Shown in pieces: positions 22,211 to 30,385 of a stretch of 33,843 nt of DNA. The notes under the pieces are model-generated. The model searched no databases. It was not told the DNA's origin and saw only the letters and a program-made list of their open reading frames with translations. The first letter of the stretch is position 1. Each line of letters starts with the position of its first letter. Source of the stretch: Terriglobia bacterium (GTDB lineage: Bacteria; Acidobacteriota; Terriglobia; Bryobacterales; UBA6623); the NCBI GenBank assembly GCA_009838515.1, contig VXRL01000044.1, positions 134,824 through 168,666 on the forward strand. Reading direction: 5' to 3'. The translations under genes were made by a program, and so were the position numbers.

Positions 22211-22289
22211 AATTTGCCGGGTGGTCGCAGCGATATCAGTAGCATAAGCGACCGCAGCGACGATAGGATCGATGCGAGAGGAGAGTGCC

Positions 22290-22601
22290 ATGAAGGTGGC
22301 AAGGAGAGGCCTGCGGAATGCGGCGCTAGGCGGGGCCGCGATTCGGCTGGCACCCGCCGCAGCGCAGCAGCTGTCCCGCTGGGATCCGTTGGTTCCAGGC
22401 ACGGAAGCGCCGGGGCCGAAGAAGTGGATGGACCGGCCCGACATGGCGCCCCTTCAGTTGGCAACGGCGGATCCATTTGCACCGGGTGCCGGAATCGGAA
22501 TCGGGCATCGCTTCCCGCCGCGGCCTGAGCAGGAGGTTGTTGACTTCTATCGCGGAGAGCCGCTCAGGGCTGCGATCCGGAGGGCGCCGAGCCTTGCTTG
22601 A
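22290..22601 (+). CDS. possible small exported protein, unrecognised
   Basis: Open frame of about 103 residues from ATG 22290. The first residues (MKVARRGLRNAALGGAAIRL) look like a basic, Tat-like leader, followed by proline-rich sequence with no motif I recognise. Its 3' end overlaps the end of the DinB gene on the other strand by about 38 bp. GAGAGGAGAG upstream could serve as a ribosome binding site. It may be a real short exported protein, or the 5' stump of a longer gene cut at this locus. I do not assign a function. Confidence 0.3.
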   Translation: MKVARRGLRNAALGGAAIRLAPAAAQQLSRWDPLVPGTEAPGPKKWMDRPDMAPLQLATADPFAPGAGIGIGHRFPPRPEQEVVDFYRGEPLRAAIRRAPSLA

Positions 22602-23079
22602 GGTAGCCGTAATAACCAAGGTCTTGGCCGGTGACGTGCTTGGTTGCCCAGATGATCTGTCCGACATGCCCTGCAAAGTGGGTCAGTACATGAGTGATCG
22701 CGTGCAGCACGGTCACGTCATAGACCTGGATGCTACGCGTCTGGGTCAGGGAATCGGGCGGCAGGGCCGCCAACAGGGCTTCTGCCTCGGCCACCGTGCC
22801 GCTGAGCCGCTCGCTCAACGCTTCCGCCGAGAGCGGCTCGCGTGTCGCAAACTCCCAATCCCGGTCCCGCTTGTCTGGCTGGCCGCCCACGCCGGCGAGG
22901 ATCCACTGGCGCACGTTGCCAGACAGATGCAGGACTAGGTTGCCGATCGAATTCTCGATTGCGTGATCGCGATGCCAGATCTGCTCGGCAGATAATCTGC
23001 CGAGGCAGTCGCACACGCGGTCACAGCCTTGGCGGAGTTCCGTGCGCGCGACGCGCAGAAACTCCGCACCGGTCTCCAT
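22564..23079 (-). CDS. DinB/DUF1572 family protein
   Basis: 171-residue four-helix-bundle protein of the DinB/YfiT-like superfamily, DUF1572 type. The three metal-binding histidines are visible: one in LVLHLSGN near residue 50, and two in HVLTHFAGHVGQII near residue 138. Family members bind Ni/Zn and include bacillithiol transferases, but most have unknown roles. The gene follows the NIPSNAP gene by 32 bp on the same strand and is the likely last gene of a four-gene run (DUF5612, oxidoreductase, NIPSNAP, DinB). Confidence 0.85.
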   Translation of the reverse strand: METGAEFLRVARTELRQGCDRVCDCLGRLSAEQIWHRDHAIENSIGNLVLHLSGNVRQWILAGVGGQPDKRDRDWEFATREPLSAEALSERLSGTVAEAEALLAALPPDSLTQTRSIQVYDVTVLHAITHVLTHFAGHVGQIIWATKHVTGQDLGYYGYLKQGSAPSGSQP

Positions 23080-23111
23080 GTTGGGTATTCCGGGCTAGGG
23101 GTACCGACGGA

Positions 23112-23522
23112 TCAGCGTAGCGGCGAGAAATCGGTGGCCTTGAGCCACTGGTTCTCGATCCCGGCAACCAGCCTGCCATCCTTGCGCGATTCCGCCGCGG
23201 CGGCTTTCCACGCTGGATCCGCAACAAAGGCGGCCCACGACTTCTTGGCCGCCTCACGGCTGTCGTGCGCGAGGATGTAAACCAGTGTGTTGCCCTTTTC
23301 GTCGCCCTCGGTCGGCGTCCAGTAGCCGATCAGGTCCATGCCGTGCTTGACGAACAGGTAGTTGGTGTGATTCCGGAAGCGCGCCATCAGGTCGGGCAGC
23401 TTGCCCTCCGCAGCGGTGTAGATGCGCATCTCGAAAACGCGTTCGCCCTCTTGTTCTTCGGCGATTGCCGCGAGCGGAGCGAGTAGCAGGAGCGGCAGCA
23501 GTGCCGCGAGGATCTTGGTCAT
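23112..23522 (-). CDS. NIPSNAP family protein, exported
   Basis: 136 residues with a clear signal peptide (ILAALLPLLLLAPLAAIA) and one NIPSNAP domain (FEMRIYTAAEGKLPDLMARF, then DLIGYWTPTEGDEKGNTLVYIL), a ferredoxin-like alpha/beta barrel fold. The function of bacterial NIPSNAP proteins is unknown. The start ATG 23522 has a strong AAGGAGA ribosome binding site. It lies 29 bp after the oxidoreductase gene and 32 bp before the DinB gene. Confidence 0.9.
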   Translation of the reverse strand: MTKILAALLPLLLLAPLAAIAEEQEGERVFEMRIYTAAEGKLPDLMARFRNHTNYLFVKHGMDLIGYWTPTEGDEKGNTLVYILAHDSREAAKKSWAAFVADPAWKAAAAESRKDGRLVAGIENQWLKATDFSPLR

Positions 23523-23551
23523 GAGGTTCTCCTTAAAGACAGGCAGGTAGT

Positions 23552-24556
23552 TCAGTCGCCAGCGAGTTTGACGACCTGCTTTCCAATGTTAGCGCCGCCG
23601 AGCATGCCGATGAACGCGGCGGCTGCGTTCTCGATGCCCTCGGCGACAGTTTCCCGGTACTTGAGCTTGCCGTCCCTGACCCAAGCCGCCATCTGGGCCA
23701 GCGATTCCTCGTCATGCTTCCGGAAATCGAACACCAAGAAACCCTCAGCGCGGATCCGCTTGGTGATGAAGTGCCACAGCAGGCGCGGTCCGACCGGAGC
23801 GTCGACGGCGTTGTACTGGGAGATCTGGCCGCAGATCGCCACCCTGGACCTGACGTTCAACTGCTGGAAGACTGCATCGGTGACGGGTCCGCCCACGTTG
23901 TCGAAATAGACGTCAATGCCATCGGGAGTCGCCGCGCGCAATGACTTGAAGAAGTTGTCGCTCTTGTAGTCGACGGCTGCGTCGAATCCGAATTCCCGGG
24001 TCACCAAGGAGCACTTGTCCGGCCCGCCGGCGATCCCGACCGCGCCGCAGCCATGCAAGCGGGCGATCTGCCCAACCGCCGAGCCGACCGCACCGGCAGC
24101 ACCGGACACACACACTGTCTCGCCGGACTCTATGCCGGCGACCTTGAGCAGGCCGTAGTACGCGGTCAATCCAGGCATGCCAAGCACACCCAGATACGCG
24201 GACAGCGGTGCCGCGCCGGCGTCGACAACGCGTAAGTCGTCCGCCGACGCGATGGCGTATTCCCGCCAGCCGAGTGGGCCCGTTACGTAGTCGCCTGCGG
24301 CGATCCGATCGCTGTTCGACTCGATCACCTGCCCCACGGACGCGCCGACCATTACCTGCCCGATTTCCACCGGAGCGGCATACGACTTGCGACCGCTGAT
24401 CCGCCCGCGCATATAAGGGTCGACAGACATGTAGTGGACCTTGACGAGGCACTCGCCTGCGCCCGGACTGGATACAGGTGCTTCTTCGAGGCGGAAGTCA
24501 GACTGTTTCGGCACGCCCACGGGCCGTGCGGCGAGCACGATGGATCGGTTGGTCAT
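23552..24556 (-). CDS. NADP-dependent medium-chain oxidoreductase (PTGR/CurA-like)
   Basis: 334-residue medium-chain dehydrogenase/reductase without zinc, of the leukotriene B4 dehydrogenase / NADPH-dependent enal-enone reductase group. Seen are YMSVDPYMRGRIS, MPGLTAYYGLLKVA, the Rossmann glycine motif SGAAGAVGSAVGQIA, and the YFDNVGG segment typical of this group. It probably reduces alpha,beta-unsaturated carbonyls, using NADPH in the cytoplasm. ATG 24556 is taken rather than TTG 24562. It lies 55 bp after the DUF5612 gene on the same strand. Confidence 0.92.
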   Translation of the reverse strand: MTNRSIVLAARPVGVPKQSDFRLEEAPVSSPGAGECLVKVHYMSVDPYMRGRISGRKSYAAPVEIGQVMVGASVGQVIESNSDRIAAGDYVTGPLGWREYAIASADDLRVVDAGAAPLSAYLGVLGMPGLTAYYGLLKVAGIESGETVCVSGAAGAVGSAVGQIARLHGCGAVGIAGGPDKCSLVTREFGFDAAVDYKSDNFFKSLRAATPDGIDVYFDNVGGPVTDAVFQQLNVRSRVAICGQISQYNAVDAPVGPRLLWHFITKRIRAEGFLVFDFRKHDEESLAQMAAWVRDGKLKYRETVAEGIENAAAAFIGMLGGANIGKQVVKLAGD

Positions 24557-24611
24557 TGGCAAACGGAGAGTGTAGCAAGCGGCAGGGCAGCAATCTTGCC
24601 GCGATGTCGCT

Positions 24612-25280
24612 CTAGAAGCGGCGCGATCCGAGACGGCTTATGTCGAACTCGGCAGTCCGGGCCACAGCCATCACAGCCATCACGCCCGCTTGAACAGGGT
24701 CGGTAACGACCAGATCGGCGGCGTCGGGGACCGAGCCTGCCATATTCAGCGAGATGACCAACAGCCCTTTGGCCTGCACGGCCCGCACAGAGCGCTCGAT
24801 CTCCCCGCCCATCAGGGCACCCGCGAGCACGACTGCCTCGACTCGCGGCAGGCGAGCAGTCGCCAGCACCGCCTCGGCGATCTGGCGCTCGCCGACCAAG
24901 GGGATCGTGTCCACCGAAATGCGCTCGCCGCGCAGATTGTGGCGGTCCGCTTCGGACACGGCGCCGACAACGACCTGGCCCACCTGCGAGCCGCCGCCGA
25001 TGATCACGATGCGCTTGCCAAAAACGTGGCGGTGGGGGTGGTTGGTTTCGACCGAACGCACGCCATCGAGCTTGGCCAGGGCATCGACAATGTCAGTCGC
25101 CGGCCGCGAAGTCGCGATCTCGATTGCGATTGTCTCCACGGGTGCTTGCGCATCGAGGATGGAAATCCAAGTGATGCGCGCGCCCAAGCCGGCCACGGCC
25201 TCGGCTATGAGGCGTAGTGCCGCACCATCGCCCTCGACCTCGATGGCAAGGGCCAATATGTTGTCCGCGTCCATTCGCAT
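24612..25280 (-). CDS. DUF5612 ACT-domain protein
   Basis: 222 residues. The N-terminal ~75 form an ACT-like small-ligand domain ([20 protein letters not shown]). The C-terminal part is the conserved block seen in DUF5612: [66 protein letters not shown]. This family is best known in methanogenic archaea; the molecular function is unknown, with a glycine-rich nucleotide-like loop. It is the first gene of a minus-strand run and diverges from the rbfA-apbE frame over about 113 bp. Confidence 0.75.
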   Translation of the reverse strand: MRMDADNILALAIEVEGDGAALRLIAEAVAGLGARITWISILDAQAPVETIAIEIATSRPATDIVDALAKLDGVRSVETNHPHRHVFGKRIVIIGGGSQVGQVVVGAVSEADRHNLRGERISVDTIPLVGERQIAEAVLATARLPRVEAVVLAGALMGGEIERSVRAVQAKGLLVISLNMAGSVPDAADLVVTDPVQAGVMAVMAVARTAEFDISRLGSRRF

Positions 25281-25393
25281 GCCGGGCCCTACCCTGACTC
25301 TCAGAATTGCACAGTCACGCCAGCAGGCGATGTAGCCGCCACGGAAAGCGGCGCAACTGGAGCAAAGCGGCTATGCCATGATGAGCAACAGAG

Positions 25394-26728
25394 ATGGCCT
25401 CTCACATCCACGAGCGGGCGGCGAGCACGCTGATGCGAGAGCTCAGCAGGATCGTCTCGCAAGAGGTGCGCGATCCGGCTGTAACGGCCATCCGAGTGAG
25501 CAAGGTCGAGCTTTCAAAAGACAAGCGCAACGCACACGTCTTGGTCGCGTTCTGGGATTCCAAGGACGGCGAAGAGCCAGATCCAGGCCCTTTGGAAGCG
25601 CTCGCGCGTGCTTCCCCGTTTATTCGCAAGTCGCTGGCCCGCAGCTTGCGGATGCGTCACGTGCCGGAATTGCGATTCTCCTACGATCTGGCCGAGCAGC
25701 ACACCAGTCAAATCGAGACCCTGCTCAAGGGCATTCGCGAGGAAACCAAGAAGGGGCTTGGAGTGCTGTTCGCAGCCATCGCCCTGCAAGCAGCCGGGAC
25801 CGCTGATGCCTCAGCCCTGGAGCGACTCGAGTCCTCAGCTTCAATCATGGGGAGCGAGTTTCGCATTGCTTGCTACGCCCCCACCAAGAAGCTCGCAGCC
25901 GGAGCCGTAACCGCCGCGTTTGACGAAGTCCGGCGGGTGGATGCCCTGCTGAGCAACTACAAGCAGGACAGCGAGTTGAGCCGGGTCAACCGGAAAGCCG
26001 GTCGCGGCGAAGTGCAGGTTTCAGAGGAGCTGGCAGCACTGTTGGCCAGCTGCCTGAGCTACTCCCGTGCAAGCGAGGGTGCCTTCGACGTGACCGTCGG
26101 GGCGCTGGTCAAGGCTTGGGGCTTCTACGAAGGCGAAGGCCAAGTGCCCCGTCCCTGGACTCTGTGGTGGGCGAGGAGGAACAGCGGGTATCGGCACCTG
26201 CGGGTGGACCAAGCGCAGGGGACGGTGCGGTTTCTGCGGTCTGGGCTACAGTTGGACCCGGGCGGTATCGGAAAGGGCTATGCAGTAGACCGTGCGATCG
26301 CGGCTCTGCGGAAGTATGGAGTCGAGACCGCGCTGGTTAGCTCCGGTACGAGCAGCATCTATGCCCTCGGAGCACCGCCCGGCAACGCCGATGGCTGGGA
26401 TCTGGACCTCAAGGGAGCCAACACGGCCGACAGTGACTTCATCACAGTGACGCTGAGGGACGAGAGCCTGTCAACTTCCGGCTCCTACGAGAAGTTCTTC
26501 GACAAGGACGGCACGCGCTATGGCCATATCCTCGATCCGCGCACGGGGCATCCGGCGCTGGGCATGAACGCCGTGTCCGTGATTGGGCCGAACGCGATCG
26601 ACACCGAGGCGTGGTCGACCGCCCTGTTCGTCAATGGCGCCAAGTGGGCACGCAAGCATGGCGTCCCGGAGGGCCGAGTGTTGCTCTGCCCGGAGGACGA
26701 GGCTTGCAGCTGGCTCGCCGATGAGTGA
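25394..26728 (+). CDS. RbfA-ApbE fused open frame: ribosome-binding factor A + FAD:protein FMN transferase
   Basis: One open frame of 444 codons joins two normally separate proteins. Residues 1-118 are a complete RbfA (SQEVRDPAV, VSKVELSKDKRNAHVLVAF, FIRKSLARSLRMRHVPELRF), the KH-fold factor that matures the 30S subunit. From about 124 comes a hydrophobic leader (VLFAAIALQAAGTADA) and then an ApbE flavin transferase: LSNYKQDSELSRVN, the LDPGGIGKGYAVDRA motif (287-301), STSGSYEKFF, GHILDPRTGHP and a late Asp in AIDTEAW. ApbE attaches FMN to Thr/Ser of exported or membrane proteins. No stop separates them. However, AGAAGGGG at 25749-25756 sits 6 nt before GTG 25763 (codon 124), an excellent internal start that would release ApbE with its own signal peptide. 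Either a real fusion or two in-phase overlapping genes. Confidence 0.88.
   Translation: MASHIHERAASTLMRELSRIVSQEVRDPAVTAIRVSKVELSKDKRNAHVLVAFWDSKDGEEPDPGPLEALARASPFIRKSLARSLRMRHVPELRFSYDLAEQHTSQIETLLKGIREETKKGLGVLFAAIALQAAGTADASALERLESSASIMGSEFRIACYAPTKKLAAGAVTAAFDEVRRVDALLSNYKQDSELSRVNRKAGRGEVQVSEELAALLASCLSYSRASEGAFDVTVGALVKAWGFYEGEGQVPRPWTLWWARRNSGYRHLRVDQAQGTVRFLRSGLQLDPGGIGKGYAVDRAIAALRKYGVETALVSSGTSSIYALGAPPGNADGWDLDLKGANTADSDFITVTLRDESLSTSGSYEKFFDKDGTRYGHILDPRTGHPALGMNAVSVIGPNAIDTEAWSTALFVNGAKWARKHGVPEGRVLLCPEDEACSWLADE
25749..25765 (+). promoter_or_regulatory. internal ribosome binding site and GTG start for ApbE
   Basis: AGAAGGGG, a 6-nt spacer (CTTGGA) and GTG. The site lies exactly at the RbfA/ApbE junction and opens onto a signal-peptide-like segment, so it decides whether ApbE is made separately from RbfA. 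Confidence 0.6.
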
Positions 26729-26746
26729 GGCCAGCGAAGCGGGGCT

Positions 26747-27766
26747 TCAGTTCAGTTCTGCCCTGGCCGGGACGGAACCGGGCGATCGGCGGTGCGGGTG
26801 GCGGAAGAAGTCAACGGCCGACGCCTTGTGCACGCAGGATATGGTGCAGGCCGGGGCGCACGCTTTCGGCGTGCGGTAGGCAACGCGGATGTCTTCGACG
26901 GTGTAATCGGAGAGCGGGACTCCGGGGGTGCCGCGCTGCTGGGAGCAGTAGTGCACCAAGCCGTCCTCGCAAATGTAGAGGTAACGAGCACCGGCTCGGC
27001 AGTTCCACTTGTTGACCTTCCCGTGGACCAGGTTGTCCTGGAAGTACGTCAGGCGGCTGTAGCCACGCTTGGAAAGGGCCTTGACGCGCTCGTAAACCCG
27101 TCTTTCCTCCTTACCTAGAGGCCTGAGCTGGCCATCTCCGTCGTGGATCACGCCGACTGTGCTGGTGAACCCTAGCGCCGTAGCACGCTTGGCAACGGTG
27201 TATGCGTCACTTGGGTTGGGGATGCCGGAGCCGACAACGGAGTTGATGTTCACCTCAAAGTCAGCATGCTCCGCCAGCATTTCCAGCTTGAGGTCGAGCA
27301 CCCTCAGACTCTTCATCGAAGTCTGGTCTGGCTCGACATTGTCGATGCTGATCTGCAGGTATTCCAAGCCCGCATCGTTGAGCTGCTGGATGCGCGACGG
27401 CCCAAGCAAGTAGCCGTTTGTGATCAGGCCCGCGATCATGCCGCGGGAGCGGATCTGGCGAATCAAGTCATCCAACTGCGGGTGCAGCATGGGCTCGCCG
27501 CCGCTCAGCGTGATGCAGCTGACGCCGAGATCGGCCAGTGCGTCGGTGCGCTCGACCAAGACGTCGAAAGCAACGGGGGACGAGACATGGTCGTACTCGT
27601 TGCAATAGGCACAGGCGATGTTGCAACGACGAGTCGGGATCATGTGGGCCAAGACCGGATGGTCGGTATCGACCAGCGCCTTGGCAATCATGCGGGCTTC
27701 GCGAAGCCCGCGATTGAGGCCCAGCATCTTGCGGCGAAAGCGCGTGCGCAAGGGTATGTTCGGCAT
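26747..27766 (-). CDS. radical SAM/SPASM-like protein
   Basis: 339 residues from ATG 27766. The radical SAM cluster motif is RRCNIACAYCNEYD, with cysteines at 48, 52 and 55 (C-x3-C-x2-C). It is followed by the SAM-contacting TLSGGEP and LITNGYL segments. The C-terminal part has further cysteines (WNCRAGARYLYICEDGLVHYC and KACAPACTISC), typical of a SPASM/twitch auxiliary Fe-S domain. Such proteins usually modify peptides or enzyme subunits, but no peptide substrate gene is obvious nearby. The open frame extends upstream to 27898 with low-complexity sequence, so I chose the internal ATG. It is convergent with the rbfA-apbE frame (18-bp gap). Confidence 0.88.
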   Translation of the reverse strand: MPNIPLRTRFRRKMLGLNRGLREARMIAKALVDTDHPVLAHMIPTRRCNIACAYCNEYDHVSSPVAFDVLVERTDALADLGVSCITLSGGEPMLHPQLDDLIRQIRSRGMIAGLITNGYLLGPSRIQQLNDAGLEYLQISIDNVEPDQTSMKSLRVLDLKLEMLAEHADFEVNINSVVGSGIPNPSDAYTVAKRATALGFTSTVGVIHDGDGQLRPLGKEERRVYERVKALSKRGYSRLTYFQDNLVHGKVNKWNCRAGARYLYICEDGLVHYCSQQRGTPGVPLSDYTVEDIRVAYRTPKACAPACTISCVHKASAVDFFRHPHRRSPGSVPARAELN

Positions 27767-27914
27767 CGCGGTGGCGCGGCGGCAACGGCCAAATCGCCCG
27801 CAACCGCCTAACCCGTCAATTATAGTGCCGGAGCAAGAAGGCCCAGCGCCTGCGAAGCGTCCAACCTGCCGATCCGGCTCGCGCACTGTCGAGGGCATGG
27901 TGTAGATTTAGCGA

Positions 27915-27920
27915 ATTATA
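27915..27920 (-). promoter_or_regulatory. candidate -10 box for the radical SAM gene
   Basis: Minus-strand TATAAT, preceded 16 bp upstream by TTCAAG as a weak -35. It lies about 150 bp before the radical SAM start. A second minus-strand TATAAT at 27819-27824 is closer to the gene but lacks a visible -35. Confidence 0.35.
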
Positions 27921-28103
27921 TACGAAAATAACGGAGCTTGAAATCCAGTCGGCACTCTGGTATAGTTGGAGCAGTGACGGAGCGGAGACGTTTCGGATTG
28001 CGGGTCTGCGGGTCCGGCCGGGTGGGAAATGGCGAGCGATCGCTTCCCGGCGGCAGCCTAACGTGGCCGGTTGCGGCGTGCGTGCTGCCAGAATCGTATA
28101 GGC

Positions 28104-28130
28104 GAGTGCCTTGGCACTCAAGTATATAAT
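28104..28130 (+). promoter_or_regulatory. candidate tRNA promoter with an overlapping palindrome
   Basis: TATAAT at 28125-28130 lies 22 bp before tRNA-Gly, a suitable place for a -10 box. Just upstream is a perfect palindrome, GAGTGCC-TT-GGCACTC (28104-28119), which covers where RNA polymerase would contact DNA and could be an operator. No good -35 is visible at 17 bp. Confidence 0.45.
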
Positions 28131-28152
28131 TCCCTAGAGTTAGCTCTTAGAA

Positions 28153-28228
28153 GCGGGAGTAACTCAGTTGGTAGAGTGCGACCTTGCCAAGGTCGATGTC
28201 GCGGGTTCGAGTCCCGTCTCCCGCTCCA
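28153..28228 (+). tRNA. tRNA-Gly (GCC)
   Basis: 76 nt including an encoded CCA. The acceptor stem GCGGGAG pairs with CTCCCGC, the anticodon loop reads CTTGCCAA with anticodon GCC, and the T arm GGGTTCGAGTCCC is perfect. It is 19 bp upstream of tRNA-Cys and probably co-transcribed with it. Confidence 0.97.
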
Positions 28229-28247
28229 GACTTGGGAAGCAAGGCTC

Positions 28248-28322
<75 letters not shown>

Positions 28323-28844
28323 GGCTCTAACCGCTTGATTTGGCTATAATTATCTGTGTTTTCAGCCACTTGCAGGTGCCTCTCCTTGGCAAATGCGCGG
28401 ATCAGTTCGGAGCAAACTGGATTACTCCGGGGCAGTTCGGAGCGTAGGGTGGGTCCCAAGGTGGGTCCCGGCGATGGCTTCTCCTTCGTCTAGTGCCTGC
28501 CAGCAGACTGTAGTCCCGTAATTCCGCGTTGGGCGGACTTCACGGGCGTACCTTATTGTCTGCAAGTCCGGCGATCAGTGCTCGCTTGTCGTTCATGTCA
28601 GCCATTCTGAAGCCGCATGGACGGAGTCGCCTGCGACAGCGTCGGCTCCACGGAGTTTGTCTTACTGCTGTCGGTGCGTACAAGGATAGGATTTGACCTA
28701 TCCCGACGACGCGCTAAGCTAGATTTCCAGGCTAGCTAGCTCATCGAGCGTGCACCATGGCGTGTCTTCCAGTGCCGGGCATGGTACCGCCACCGGATTC
28801 ATCGCATGTCCTAGCTAGCCTCCCCTTCACATCTAGGGGACGGT
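28323..28844. other. non-coding gap between tRNA-Cys and higB
   Basis: About 520 bp without a recognisable gene. It contains a direct repeat of GTGGGTCCC near 28450-28470 and a repeated CAGTTCGGAGC (around 28402 and 28432). Close to higB lie a 7-bp inverted repeat and copies of a CTAGCTAG palindrome. Composition is lower in GC than the chromosome upstream, in keeping with foreign DNA inserted at the tRNA. Confidence 0.5.
28684..28820. promoter_or_regulatory. candidate HigA operator region
   Basis: An inverted repeat GGATAGG-6 bp-CCTATCC (28684-28703) is followed by AGCTAG...CTAGCT (28717-28737). The latter merges into GCTAGCTAGC (28731-28740), repeated as CTAGCTAGCC at 28811-28820, 25 bp before the higB start. 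Antitoxins of the HigA family repress their own operon by binding palindromes upstream, so these are reasonable candidate sites. Confidence 0.4.
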
Positions 28845-29141
28845 GTGATCCGCTCGATCCGAAATGCCGGGCTAACGCGCCTGTTCGAGCGACAAGACGG
28901 CAGCAAACTGCCCCAGCAGCATCTCGGCCGGATCCGCAGGGCCCTGCAGCTGCTCGACGCCGCCAGCCAACCCGCCGATCTGCGAGGGGCGATGCGCGCC
29001 AAGCCGCTCAGCGTTGGCCCCTGGGCTGGATACTGGTCGCTTCGAGTCACTGGAAACTGGCGGATCGTTTTCCGTTTCGAGGACAGTGCCGTTCACGATG
29101 TTGAATTCGTGGACTACCATGGGAAGCGCAAGCGACGATAG
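28845..29141 (+). CDS. higB: HigB-type mRNA interferase toxin
   Basis: 98-residue RelE/ParE-superfamily toxin of the HigB (plasmid-killer) type. The sequence IRSIRNAGLTRLFERQDGSKLP, the segment MRAKPLSVGPWAGYWSLRVTGNWRIVFRF and the C-terminal YHGKRK are characteristic. HigB cleaves mRNA on the ribosome when not bound by HigA. The start is GTG 28845, with AGGGGAC just upstream. The antitoxin gene follows after 9 bp, giving the toxin-first order typical of higBA. Confidence 0.88.
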   Translation: MIRSIRNAGLTRLFERQDGSKLPQQHLGRIRRALQLLDAASQPADLRGAMRAKPLSVGPWAGYWSLRVTGNWRIVFRFEDSAVHDVEFVDYHGKRKRR

Positions 29142-29150
29142 GAGGCCGGG

Positions 29151-29420
29151 ATGGGACCGATGCAGAACTTAGAGCACCCCGGCGCGGTGATGCGCGAGTG
29201 GTGGCTGGAGGGGGCCGACCCCGCCGAAGCCGCCGACAGACTCGGCGTCGATCCCGGCACGCTGCAGCGTGTTCTCGACGGACGATGTGGCATCTCGCCG
29301 GAACTCGCCGCACTATTGGAGGCCGGGGGATGGTCTACCGCCTCCTACTGGTTGCGGCTGCAAGCCGCGTACGACCGCGAGCAACTGCGGGAGCACAAAG
29401 CCGCGACTGCGGCCGCCTGA
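29151..29420 (+). CDS. higA: HigA-type antitoxin (XRE family)
   Basis: 89 residues with one XRE helix-turn-helix (GADPAEAADRLGVDPGTLQRVLDG) and the segment GISPELAALLEAGGWSTASYWLRLQAAYD common to HigA/VapI antidotes. It neutralises HigB and represses the operon. The start ATG 29151 has a strong AGGAGG 7 nt upstream. Its 3' end lies about 20 bp from the point where recognisable integrase sequence on the other strand ends. Confidence 0.88.
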   Translation: MGPMQNLEHPGAVMREWWLEGADPAEAADRLGVDPGTLQRVLDGRCGISPELAALLEAGGWSTASYWLRLQAAYDREQLREHKAATAAA

Positions 29421-29440
29421 TTCGGGTCTAGTCTGGGACG

Positions 29441-30059
29441 CGGCGCGGGCGAGATCGCCAAGGGAGTGGTGTCGGTCCGCGCGCTCGAGATAGGCATCCA
29501 CCTCTTCGCGAGTAAGCACCAGTTCGTTGAGCGAATCCCGGTCACTCGGCACCTCCACCCCGACGAACGGATCGTTGTTGAGCCATCCATGAGCTAGAGC
29601 GAATCGCGCAAGCTGCCTCCCTGCCTGAATGTCCTTTCTGATCGTGACTTCGAGCCTGCCTGTAGTCCGCCTCCAAGTCGTGTAATCCAGTACGTCTCCT
29701 TGTGTCCAGGTCCCGATCATGCGCTGGCCCATAAATGCCTTCCAACTCGCGAGCGAGCCTCTCGCTCTCCTCGCAGTTGCCGGTTTGTCCCTGTGTCTCG
29801 CTACCTTGTGCTCCAAGAATCTCTCGCTCGCCTTTTCGAACGAGACATCCTTGGGCTTCTCCGACTCTTCGCCGAGTAGGAGGCGAGCCTTATGCTCGTC
29901 CAAGAGCCTCTTGGCGGCTACGAGGTTTTCTCTTGTAGCTTCGAGTCCAGTCGCGACCGTAATTCGACGGCCTCCTCCGATCCGAATCCTGTACCGCCAC
30001 ATCCCGTTCTTCTCGTCGATGCCCGGGACGCCTCGCATCTGGTTGTTTGCTCTTTTCAA
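29441..30059 (-). pseudogene. tyrosine recombinase/integrase, catalytic domain lost
   Basis: About 206 recognisable residues of a phage-type integrase. An N-terminal arm-binding-like segment (GMWRYRIRIGGGRRITVATGLEATREN) is followed by the SAM-like core-binding domain (TARRARGSLASWKAFMG, LARFALAHGWLNNDPFVGVEVP) and the linker ELVLTREEVDAYL. After residue about 207 the frame becomes antisense to higA, and the R-H-R-Y catalytic domain is absent. Start TTG 30059 or ATG 30038. The recombinase therefore cannot work, and the break coincides with the edge of the higBA module. Confidence 0.8.
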
Positions 30060-30204
30060 TGGTCCATTCCTCCAGTAGTCCAGGGTGGTAGCGGGGAGAG
30101 CGACCGATCCTCACGCAAGGTGGCCCCTGTCCAGCCAGCCTCAAGCGCTTCAGAGAACACACCGAAACCCCGAGTAAGCTTGCGGCCTCGGATTCGGTCC
30201 GCAG
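30046..30204 (-). pseudogene. excisionase-like helix-turn-helix fragment
   Basis: Minus-strand frame with the excisionase/AlpA-type MerR-like HTH pattern TESEAASLLGVSVCSLKRLR, then GPPCVRIGRSPRYHPGLLEEW. It is followed directly by the integrase start, the usual xis-int order. No proper start codon is evident upstream: before about 30204 the sequence changes to antisense of an ankyrin fragment. The frame also runs on past the integrase start without a timely stop, so I treat it as a remnant. Confidence 0.6.
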
Positions 30205-30337
30205 GATTGAAGCCCTACTGGACGCAGGGGCGCGCTCGGAGATAAAGACCAATCTCGGCAAGACGGCGTTGCAAATGGCCCGGGATGCCAATACCCAAGA
30301 AATCGTCGCCATCCTCGACAGGGTAGAAGCGAAATGA
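30170..30337 (+). pseudogene. ankyrin-repeat protein, 3' fragment
   Basis: Plus-strand frame ending in TGA at 30335-30337 that reads as the last ankyrin repeats of a longer protein: RRIEALLDAGARSEIKTNL, GKTALQMARDANTQEIVAIL. There is no start codon or upstream repeat array, and the 5' side runs into the excisionase-like remnant on the other strand. The rest of the gene was evidently lost at a junction near 30170-30205. Confidence 0.6.
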
Positions 30338-30385
30338 CCAGTTGGCCGACGCATGCACGCAGGTTCGCAATCTCGGTTTGTTTGG

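Noticed and set aside
28446..28475. Possible CRISPR-like or tandem repeat (GTGGGTCCC twice)
   Set aside because: Only two 9-bp copies with no regular spacers. No CRISPR array or cas gene is present in the window.
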